Shown here: piece after piece, positions 57,385-64,000 of the stretch
How positions within the stretch are numbered: the first letter of the stretch is position 1
Layout: each line of letters opens with the position of its first letter
From: JALHSW01 sp963720675
Lineage (GTDB): Bacteria > Actinomycetota > Acidimicrobiia > IMCC26256 > PALSA-555
Length of the DNA: 64,000 bases
Direction of reading: 5' to 3'
NCBI GenBank assembly: GCA_963720675.1
Contig: CAVRGH010000004.1
Span: 151,017 to 215,016 of the forward strand
Translations under genes and position numbers: made by a program
Notes under the pieces: model-generated
Database searches by the model: none
What the model was told of the DNA's origin: nothing
The model's input: the letters and a program-made list of their open reading frames with translations, nothing else

Positions 57385-58710
57385 GGCGCGCGATCCCCGT
57401 CCTGTCGGCCAGCACCCACACGCTCGTGCCGTCGGTGGCGAGCGGCCCCCACAGTCCGGGTACCTCGGTCAGGCCGAGCTGGTCGTCGTAGACGAAGACG
57501 TTGCCGTCGTCGATCCACAGGCCCGGCGCGGCGGTGAGGACACCCACCGGGTAGTACTGGCCTTCCTCGTCGGCGCCGATCTGATCGAGCGTCACCGGAT
57601 CGAAGCGGGCGACCCCGGCTCCACCGGCGGTCCAGAGCGCGGTGTCGTCGAGTCGCATGTCCGCGTCACCAGTCTGAGGTTCGGCTTCCGCGGTGATCCG
57701 GTGGTCCGCCGGAACGAGTCGGGTGAGCACGACATCGAAGCGGTCCTTGAGCACCTGGACGTAGACCGCGTCGTTCGACGCCGCGACCTGTGGCGCGAGC
57801 TTCTCGGGTACCGGGTACTCATCGGACACCCGGTGGGTCCGGGGATCGACGCGCCGGAGGGTCGTGCCCCGGTCGCGGACGGTCCACCCGGTGCCGTCGG
57901 GCGCGAACGCGATGGCCGAACCCTTGGCCTTGCCGATCTGCTTCCCGTCGGTCGGGTCGAACGCCACGATCGTGTCTCCGTCGGCACCGTGGATGTCGGT
58001 CACCCAGACCAGGCCCTGCCCGAACACGGCTTGCGGCGAGAGGTCGGTGCCTTCGACCTCGACCTGCCACTCGATCGCCGCGGTGGCCGGGTCGATCCGT
58101 ACGAGGGTGGTCGAGTCCCGGTGCGGCACCGCCCAGAACGAGCGCGCCGTCCCCGAACGCCAGACCACCGAATCCCCCGCGGAGCTTCGCCAGCTGCTTG
58201 GTGAGCGGGACGAAGGCCTCGATGCGGTCGAGCGCCGGGTCGGGATGCGGCGTCGACCCCCACGGGTCCGCATCCGTCGTGCAGCGGTCCGGGGGCTCGA
58301 GCTCGGTGACGAGGCGGACGTCCACCGTGCCGGCGACCGATCCGTCGGCCTGCACCTGACCGCGCAACGTCGCCGAGCCGGTGACCGAGATGTCCTCCTC
58401 GACATCCCCGAGCAGACGCGCGTGGACCTCGATCGCGCCGCTCGCGGTCACCGTGGCGACCAGGTTCGACTGGGCGGTGCTGCCGTCACAGGAGAGGTCG
58501 AGGTTCAGCGCCACCTCTGCGCCACCGTCGGGCGCTTCGCCGAGCACGTAGAGGCTGACGTGCTGGTCCGCGTCCTCGGCCGACTCGTAGCGCACGGCCC
58601 GCTCGAGGCCTCCGAGACGGTTCCTCCGCGCCGGCCGGGCCCGTCGCGACCAGGAGCACGAGGGACAGGGATGCCGAAAGGGCGACCCCGCCCATCCGGT
58701 TCCTGCGCAT
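57371..58710 (-). CDS. Exported beta-propeller-like protein (frameshifts)
   Basis: ATG 58710 begins a signal peptide, MRRNRMGGVALSASLSLVLL then VATGPAGA. The mature part is split over three frames: the signal frame, then YESAEDADQHVSLYVLGEAP to GGLAFGDGA (about 58600–58145), then SFWAVPHRDSTTLVRIDPAT to the stop at 57371. Breaks lie near 58615 and 58140. The second half shows WVTDIHGADGDTIVAFDPTD, LWIDDGNVFVYDD and SVWVLADRTGIARL: repeated short strand units of a PQQ/YncE-like propeller. Repaired length is about 445 residues. Function unknown. It sits in the usually gene-free map–infA junction, antisense to the ribosomal cluster. Confidence 0.65.
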
Positions 58711-58856
58711 CGGCGGGAGCGTACCCGGGGTCTGGCTTCGGATCCGCTCCGTCCCCTGCCCAGGCCCTGGCCCGGCCGCCCGCTGAGAGGCGGGTGTCGC
58801 GTGGAGCATCTGCTAGAAATGGCGGGTTCGAAACGGCTCGGCGGAGGAGTCCTGGG

Positions 58857-59832
58857 ATGTCGAAGTTGAAGTCGCGCGAGCGCGGTCGCCGTCCTCGGGC
58901 TCATGGCGGGCGGGGTCGTGGCGCTGACCGGGGGCCCGACCGCCATGGCCGCAGCGCAGTCCCAGACCTTCTCGTACACCGGGGCATCCGAGAGCTTCCA
59001 GGTGCCGGCAGGAGTCACGGCCATCCAGGTCGACGCCTACGGGGCGGAAGGCGGAGCCGGCGACGACGGGGCCATCCCAGGCCTCGGGGGACGCGCGACC
59101 TCGGTCGTGTGCGTGACCCCGGGTGAGACGCTCCAGGTGTACGTCGGCGGGCAAGGTGAGTCGCTCGAAACGGTCGACGCGGGACTCGAGGAGCCCGAGG
59201 CCGCCGACGCGCCGGGCACCGACGGGGTCGGCGCGCAGGCGGTCGGCGCCGCCGGCGGCTTCAACGGTGGCGGGGACGCGCTCGAGGGTGACGACAACAC
59301 CGGTGGCGGAGGCGGGGGCGCGTCTGACGTCCGACGCGGCACCGCGCTCGACGCGCGACTCGTGGTCGCCGGCGGTGGCGGTGGCGGTGGCGGCGACGCC
59401 AACGTTGACGACCCCTGGTCGCAGGGGGGAGCCGGTGGCGGACTCACCGGTGTCGATGGCCAGGACGCGCTGAGCGACGCGGTTCCGACTCCGGGTGGCA
59501 AGGGCGCGAGCCAGACCGCAGGCGGCGCGGCCGACACGACCTTCGACCCGACCGCCACGAGCGGGACGCTGGGGCAGGGCGGCACCGGTGGTGCGGGTCT
59601 GGACGAGAACGACGGTGGCGGCGGCGGTGGCGGCGGCCTCTACGGCGGCGGCGGCGGTGCCGGTGACGACAACGAGACCGACGACGGCGGCGGTGGCGGC
59701 GGGGGCTCGGGCTTCGGTCCGGCCGGTGTGGCCTTCGAGACCGGCGTCCAGGCGGGCGACGGCCTGGTGACCATCTCCTGGGATCCCGACGAGGTCTCAG
59801 CGGTCTGCCTGGCTCCCCGGTTCACGGGCTGA
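58857..59832 (+). CDS. Exported glycine-rich protein (one-base frameshift in signal peptide)
   Basis: ATG 58857 opens MSKLKSR; removing one base in CGCGCG near 58875 continues SAVAVLGLMAGGVVALTGG then PTAMAAA, a full signal peptide. The mature protein of about 290 residues follows the glycine-rich domain pattern (PF12810-like): VDAYGAEGGAG, TLQVYVGGQGE, GGFNGGG, GGGGASDVR, LVVAGGGGGGGG and GGGSGF. It is strongly acidic with few basic residues. A lone Cys pair may form one disulfide. Probably a surface or matrix protein; no catalytic site is seen. The last residues CLAPRFTG show no sorting motif. Confidence 0.75.
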
Positions 59833-59904
59833 TCGGCCCGATCGGGGGATCCCGGCATCCGGAGCCGGCTCGGCCTAGGGTCCTCTGGGCGCCCGCGCGG
59901 CGAC

Positions 59905-59934
59905 TTGGGCCGTCGCGCCCGGGTCGTGTAGCCT
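59905..59934 (+). promoter_or_regulatory. Candidate promoter of infA and the alpha cluster
   Basis: TTGGGC (59905–59910), 18 bases, then TAGCCT (59929–59934), preceded by TG as an extended -10. It lies 66 bases before infA. A new promoter is needed here because two foreign genes cut the cluster off from the spc operon. Confidence 0.5.
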
Positions 59935-59999
59935 GTCTCTTCGGCCCCGAGTCGGTTTTCGGCGTGTTTTCGCGCGCCACGCGTAGGTGAGGAAAGTCA

Positions 60000-60224
60000 C
60001 TGGCAAAGCCCAAGGACGACACGATTCTGGTTGAGGGAACGGTGGTCGAGCCGTTGCCGAACGCCATGTTTCGCGTCGAGCTCGAGAACGGGCACAAGGT
60101 GTTGGCCCACATCTCCGGGAAGATGCGGATGCACTACATCCGGATCCTCCCCGGCGATCGGGTCCAGGTCGAGCTCACGCCCTACGACCTGAGCCGCGGC
60201 CGCATCACCTACCGGTACAAGTAG
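60000..60224 (+). CDS. infA: Translation initiation factor IF-1, apparent CTG start
   Basis: 74 residues, OB fold; homologues begin MAK then an acidic stretch, and here the frame reads LAKPKDDTILVEGTVVEPLP. The only start-like codon between the in-frame stop TGA (59988–59990) and this sequence is CTG at 60000. GAGGAAAG lies at a good distance upstream, so initiation is meant to occur here. FRVELENGHKVLAHISGKMR is fully typical. Either CTG is the real start or one base is wrong. A GTG at 60042 would delete essential strand 1. Confidence 0.9.
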   Translation: MAKPKDDTILVEGTVVEPLPNAMFRVELENGHKVLAHISGKMRMHYIRILPGDRVQVELTPYDLSRGRITYRYK

Positions 60225-60261
60225 ACGAGAGCAGCGACGTGCCCCAGCGGAGCGGAAGAGC

Positions 60262-60375
60262 ATGAAGGTTCGACCGTCGGTCAAGAAGATCTGTGAGAAG
60301 TGCAAGGTGATCCGTCGACACGGGTCCGTGCGCGTCATCTGTCAGAACCCACGGCACAAGCAGCGTCAGGGTTAG
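60262..60375 (+). CDS. rpmJ: 50S ribosomal protein L36
   Basis: 37 residues, ATG 60262 with GGAAGAG upstream. MKVRPSVKKICEKCKVIRRH then GSVRVICQNPRHKQRQG: the zinc-binding form with Cys-x2-Cys, a third Cys and a His. Ten bases before rpsM. The gene is short, but the match is complete. Confidence 0.95.
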   Translation: MKVRPSVKKICEKCKVIRRHGSVRVICQNPRHKQRQG

Positions 60376-60385
60376 AGGAGCATTC

Positions 60386-60763
60386 ATGGCCCGCATCGCC
60401 GGTGTCGACATCCCCCGTGAGAAGCGGTTGGAGATCTCGCTCACCTACATCTTCGGCATCGGCCGCTCGACGGCCCAGCTCGTCTGCGACCAGGCGAAGC
60501 TCTCCCGCGACACGCGCGTGCGCGATCTCACCGAGGACGAGGTCGCGACGCTGCGCACGTGGATCGACTCGAACCTCAAGGTCGAGGGTGACCTCCGGCG
60601 TGAGGTCTCCGCCAACATCAAGCGCAAGGTCGAGATCGGCAGCTACGAGGGCATCCGGCACCGCCGGGGCCTGCCGGTCCACGGCCAGCGCACCCGGACC
60701 AACGCGCGCACCCGCAAGGGACCGAAGAAGACGGTCGCGGGCAAGAAGCGCGCGAAGAAGTAA
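60386..60763 (+). CDS. rpsM: 30S ribosomal protein S13
   Basis: 125 residues, ATG 60386 with GAGGAGC upstream. MARIAGVDIPREKRLEISLT, a helix-two-turn-helix body, and the tail RHRRGLPVHGQRTRTNARTR then KGPKKTVAGKKRAKK, which reaches P-site tRNA. Confidence 0.96.
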   Translation: MARIAGVDIPREKRLEISLTYIFGIGRSTAQLVCDQAKLSRDTRVRDLTEDEVATLRTWIDSNLKVEGDLRREVSANIKRKVEIGSYEGIRHRRGLPVHGQRTRTNARTRKGPKKTVAGKKRAKK

Positions 60764-60784
60764 GACGAGCAGGAAGCAGGAGCG

Positions 60785-61183
60785 GTGGCAAAGCCAGCCC
60801 CGGGCGGACGACGCCCGAAGCGTCGCGAACGCAAGAACGTTGCGTACGGCGTTGCGCACATCAAGTCTTCGTTCAACAACACGATCATCACGATCACCGA
60901 TCAGCAGGGCAACACACTGGCCTGGGCGTCGTCGGGGAACGTGGGGTTCAAAGGCTCGCGCAAGAGCACTCCGTTCGCCGCGCAGCTCGCGGCCGAGACG
61001 GTGGCGCGGCGCGCGATGGAGCACGGCGTCCGCAAGGTCGACGTGATGGTCAAGGGTCCGGGTTCCGGTCGTGAGACCGCGATCCGCACCATCCAGAACA
61101 CCGGCATCGAGGTGGTGGGCATCAAGGACGTCACGCCCATCCCGCACAACGGGTGCCGCCAGCCGAAGCGGCGCCGGGTATGA
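60785..61183 (+). CDS. rpsK: 30S ribosomal protein S11
   Basis: 132 residues from GTG 60785. The conserved core reads GVAHIKSSFNNTIITITDQQ and GPGSGRETAIRTIQNTGIEV, ending with NGCRQPKRRRV. Located on the 30S platform near the Shine-Dalgarno helix. Confidence 0.96.
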   Translation: MAKPAPGGRRPKRRERKNVAYGVAHIKSSFNNTIITITDQQGNTLAWASSGNVGFKGSRKSTPFAAQLAAETVARRAMEHGVRKVDVMVKGPGSGRETAIRTIQNTGIEVVGIKDVTPIPHNGCRQPKRRRV

Positions 61184-61214
61184 CCGGGCAGCCGATGAAC
61201 AGGGGAATCTGACC

Positions 61215-61838
61215 GTGGCCAGGTACACCGAAGCGGTCTGCAAGCTCTGCCGCCGCGAGCGCATGAAGCTCTTCCTCAAGGGCGCGAAGTGCGACTCGAT
61301 GAAGTGCGCGATCGAGCGCAAGCCCTACCCGCCGGGTGAGCACGGCCGCGGCCGCATCCGCGAGAGCGAGTACCTGCTCCAGCTCCGTGAGAAGCAGAAG
61401 GCCCGCCGCATCTACGGCGTGCTCGAGAAGCAGTTCCGCAACATGTATGCGTTGGCGTCACGCCAGCAGGGCATCGCCGGCGAGAACCTCCTGCGGATGC
61501 TCGAGTCGCGCCTCGACAACGTGGTCTTCCGTGCGAACTTCGGTGCGAGCCGCAACCAGGCCCGCCAGCTCGTGCGCCACGGTCACGTCACCGTCAACGG
61601 CAAGCGCCTCACGATCCCGTCCTACCAGTGCCGCAAGGGTGACGTCGTGGGCCTGTCCGACAAGATCAAGAAGAACATCGTGATCCGTCACAACCTCGAC
61701 ACCATCGACCGCGCCGTCCCTGCCTGGCTCGACGTCTCCAAGGACGCGGTCGAGACGACGGTGCGAGACCTGCCGCTCCGGGAGCAGATCGACGTTCCCG
61801 TGCGCGAGCAGCTCATCGTCGAGCTCTACTCCAAGTAG
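61215..61838 (+). CDS. rpsD: 30S ribosomal protein S4, zinc form
   Basis: 207 residues from GTG 61215 (VARYTEAVCKLCRRERMKLF). Cys residues CKLC and CDSMKC form an N-terminal zinc site. The S4 RNA-binding domain is LESRLDNVVFRANFGASRNQ then ARQLVRHGHVTVNGKR. Primary assembly protein and possible operon repressor. Confidence 0.96.
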   Translation: MARYTEAVCKLCRRERMKLFLKGAKCDSMKCAIERKPYPPGEHGRGRIRESEYLLQLREKQKARRIYGVLEKQFRNMYALASRQQGIAGENLLRMLESRLDNVVFRANFGASRNQARQLVRHGHVTVNGKRLTIPSYQCRKGDVVGLSDKIKKNIVIRHNLDTIDRAVPAWLDVSKDAVETTVRDLPLREQIDVPVREQLIVELYSK

Positions 61839-61873
61839 TCCCGAGACCTGTAGCGAGAGAGTCGTAGCCCCAC

Positions 61874-62809
61874 ATGCTCATCATCCAGCGTCCTGAGGTC
61901 GAGTCCGGCGAAGCCGACGGCAACACGCAGTCGTTCGTCATCGCCCCGCTCGAGCCCGGTTTCGGTCACACCCTCGGCAACAGCCTGCGTCGCACGCTGC
62001 TGTCGTCGATCCCCGGAGCTGCCGTCACGCAGGTGCGCTTCGACGAGGCCCTGCACGAGTTCGACGTGATCCCGGGGGTGAAGGAGGACGTCACCGACCT
62101 CATCCTGAACCTCAAGGACCTCGTGCTCACCTGCTCGAGCGACGAGGGCGTGAACCTGCGCCTCGACAAGCGGGGCCCCGGCGACGTCACCGCGGCCGAC
62201 ATCCAGACCACGTCGGACGTCGAGATCCTCAACCCCGACCTGCACCTCGCGACGGTCAACGCGAAGGGCCGCCTCGCGGTCGACCTCACGGTCGAGCAGG
62301 GTCGTGGTTACCTCTCGGCGGAGCGCAACAAGCGCACGTCGACGATCGGCGTCATCCCGGTCGACGCGATCTTCTCGCCGGTCCGGCGGGTGTCGTTCTC
62401 GATCGAGCCGACCCGCGTCGAGCAGGCCACGAACTACGACAAGCTCACGATCGAGATCGAGACCGATGGTTCGATCACGCCGCGCGACGCCCTGGCCTCG
62501 GCCGGCGACACGCTGCGCAGCCTCGTCGCCCTCGTGGCCGACCTCTCCGACGAGCCCAAGGGGCTCGAGCTGGGTGAGATCTCGCCCACCACGGCGGCGT
62601 CGCCCGACCTCGAGCTCCCGATCGAGGAGCTCGACCTCTCGGAGCGCCCCCGCAACTGCCTCAAGCGGGCCCGCGTCGACACGATCGGGCAGCTGGTGCA
62701 GAAGACCGAGGACGACCTCCTCGCGATCACGAACTTCGGTTCGAAGTCGCTCGAAGAGGTGCTGCAGAAGCTCGACGAGCGTGGCCTGTCGCTGCGCGTG
62801 AAGGAGTAG
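61874..62809 (+). CDS. rpoA: RNA polymerase alpha subunit
   Basis: 311 residues, ATG 61874. N-terminal dimerisation domain with PLEPGFGHTLGNSLRRTLLS; C-terminal DNA/activator-binding domain starts near residue 250 with LDLSERPRNCLKRARVDTIG and contains TNFGSKSLEEVLQKL. Short linker. No frameshift, unlike rpoB and rpoC. Confidence 0.97.
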   Translation: MLIIQRPEVESGEADGNTQSFVIAPLEPGFGHTLGNSLRRTLLSSIPGAAVTQVRFDEALHEFDVIPGVKEDVTDLILNLKDLVLTCSSDEGVNLRLDKRGPGDVTAADIQTTSDVEILNPDLHLATVNAKGRLAVDLTVEQGRGYLSAERNKRTSTIGVIPVDAIFSPVRRVSFSIEPTRVEQATNYDKLTIEIETDGSITPRDALASAGDTLRSLVALVADLSDEPKGLELGEISPTTAASPDLELPIEELDLSERPRNCLKRARVDTIGQLVQKTEDDLLAITNFGSKSLEEVLQKLDERGLSLRVKE

Positions 62810-62813
62810 GACG

Positions 62814-63164
62814 ATGCCCACTCCGCGCAAGGGCGCTCGCCTCGGCAAGGACCCTGCTCACCAGCGGCTCATGCTCGCCAACCTCGCCGCGAGCCTGTTC
62901 GAGGCCGAGGCGATCGTCACGACCGTCACCAAGGCGAAGGTGCTCCGCCCGTACGCCGAGCACCTGATCACCAAGGCGAAGTCGGGGTCGGTGCACGACC
63001 GTCGTGTCGTGATCGCGAAGATCCACGACAAGCAGGTCACGCACAAGCTCTTCTCGGAGATCGGGCCGCGGTACGCCTCGCGGCCCGGCGGGTACACGCG
63101 GATCTTGAAGCTCGGTCCGCGCCCGGGCGACAACGCGCCCATGGCCCGCATCGAGCTCGTCTAG
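62814..63164 (+). CDS. rplQ: 50S ribosomal protein L17
   Basis: 116 residues, ATG 62814: MPTPRKGARLGKDPAHQRLM then LANLAASLFEAEAIVTTV. The C-terminus RILKLGPRPGDNAPMARIEL is typical. Last gene of the alpha cluster, five bases after rpoA. Confidence 0.96.
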   Translation: MPTPRKGARLGKDPAHQRLMLANLAASLFEAEAIVTTVTKAKVLRPYAEHLITKAKSGSVHDRRVVIAKIHDKQVTHKLFSEIGPRYASRPGGYTRILKLGPRPGDNAPMARIELV

Positions 63165-63182
63165 TCGCACCACCAGGCCGGC

Positions 63183-64000
63183 ATGACGCTCTTCGAGCCG
63201 CCGGCACCGAGCCCGGGGGAGGCGCCGCCCGCGGCGCCGACCAGGGAAGCCGCAGCGCGACTCAAGCTCGTCGTCGCATACGACGGCACCGACTTCCACG
63301 GGTTCGCCGCGCAGCGCGACGTCCGGACCGTCGAGGGAGTCCTGTCGGACGCGCTCGAGAAGGTGCTGCGCTCACCGCGCGAGATGCTGAACCTCGCCTG
63401 CGCGGGACGGACCGATGCCGGCGTCCACGCCTGGGGTCAGGTGGTGAGCATCGACATGCCGCCCGACACCGATGTCGACCGGGTCCGACGCGCCGTGAAC
63501 AAGATGCTCGGACCCGAGATCGTCCTGCGCTCGGTCGAGCGGGTTCCCGGAGACTTCGATGCCCGACACTCGGCGACGGCCCGCACGTATCGGTACACGA
63601 TCGTCAACCGGGACGTCCCCGACCCGTTCCTCGCGCGCGGTGCCTGGTGGGTCCCCGAGACGCTGGATGTGGCATTGCTCCGCCTCGCAGCCGACCCGTT
63701 CATCGGCGAGCACGACTTCGCCGCCTTCTGCCGTCGCGGGCCCGAAGGCTCGACGACCACGCGGCGCGTGCTCGCGTCGCGCTGGATCCCCGACGACCGG
63801 TCCGGGGTGTTGGTCTACGAGGTGCAGGCGACCGCCTTCTGCTGGCAGATGGTGCGCTCCCTCGTCGGCACCATCGTCGAGGCCGGGATGGCGAAGCGGC
63901 GCCCCGGTGACCTGTTGCGCGTCCTGCGGTCGAGGGACCGGTCCCAGGCCGGGCGCATCGCGCCGCCCCAGGGCCTCTGCCTCTGGGACGTCGCGTACGA
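63183..64000 (+). CDS. truA: tRNA pseudouridine synthase A (3' end outside window)
   Basis: Makes pseudouridine 38–40 in the tRNA anticodon stem. ATG 63183, 18 bases after rplQ, then a short Pro/Ala-rich lead before LVVAYDGTDFHGFAAQRDVR. The catalytic Asp is in the signature AGRTDAGVHAWGQVV. The C-terminal half shows ATAFCWQMVRSLVGTIVEAG, also conserved. The frame is open to the last base, so the final residues and the stop lie to the right. The rplQ–truA order is widely conserved. Confidence 0.95.
   Translation, partial: MTLFEPPAPSPGEAPPAAPTREAAARLKLVVAYDGTDFHGFAAQRDVRTVEGVLSDALEKVLRSPREMLNLACAGRTDAGVHAWGQVVSIDMPPDTDVDRVRRAVNKMLGPEIVLRSVERVPGDFDARHSATARTYRYTIVNRDVPDPFLARGAWWVPETLDVALLRLAADPFIGEHDFAAFCRRGPEGSTTTRRVLASRWIPDDRSGVLVYEVQATAFCWQMVRSLVGTIVEAGMAKRRPGDLLRVLRSRDRSQAGRIAPPQGLCLWDVAY

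Noticed and set aside
59280..59720. GGC/GGT-rich DNA repeat as a structural element
   Set aside because: The repetition is explained by glycine codons of the Gly-rich exported protein.

Overview
The window is GC-rich (third codon positions are almost all G or C) and carries an actinobacterial-type gene order: tRNA-Thr/tRNA-Met–tuf–rpmG … tRNA-Trp–secE–nusG–rplKAJL–rpoBC, then rpsL–rpsG–fusA–tuf, then the S10–spc–alpha ribosomal clusters with secY, adk, map, infA, rpoA and truA. With frequent GTG/TTG starts, Lys/Ala/Glu-rich tails on ribosomal proteins, two unequal EF-Tu genes and -10-like TAGNNT boxes, this points to a high-GC Actinomycetota chromosome. An Acidimicrobiia-like lineage is my guess, not something the window proves.

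Layout. 1–3.1 kb: the end of one complex I operon (nuoM, nuoN), closed by a strong hairpin. 3.2–5.7 kb: pgi and a divergent patatin-like lipase. 5.9–16.3 kb: a second complex I operon, nuoABCDHIJKLMN, with no nuoE, nuoF or nuoG, closed by a 12-bp hairpin and followed by a MidA/NDUFAF7-type methyltransferase. 17.6–24.9 kb: a mixed segment with an HdeD-like membrane protein, a shattered exported-protein gene between two near-identical hairpins, acetyl-CoA synthetase, a HAD phosphatase, a DMT transporter, HtpX, YajQ, tRNA-Tyr and a GNAT acetyltransferase. 25.0–39.7 kb: tRNAs, tuf, rpmG, an inserted ECF sigma/anti-sigma pair, secE–nusG, L11–L1, L10–L12 and rpoB–rpoC. 39.8–44.3 kb: str operon. 44.3–57.4 kb: S10 and spc clusters through secY–adk–map. 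57.4–59.8 kb: two exported-protein genes interrupt the usual map–infA junction. 60.0–64.0 kb: infA, rpmJ, S13, S11, S4, rpoA, L17 and truA (cut by the right edge).

Most of the window builds ribosomes, RNA polymerase and the Sec channel; the left quarter builds proton-pumping quinone oxidoreductase. The most interesting biology is the EFG-less complex I next to a second nuoMN set, with a complex-I-associated arginine methyltransferase family member directly downstream.

A strong caution: at least 17 single-copy or essential genes or segments are broken by one-base (rarely two-base) indels, including rpoB, rpoC, rplC, rplE, rplV, pgi and nuoL/M/N. The correct reading frame resumes at once with no other decay. 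This is the signature of consensus errors in the assembly, not of pseudogenes. Coordinates below give the whole repaired gene, with the break noted.
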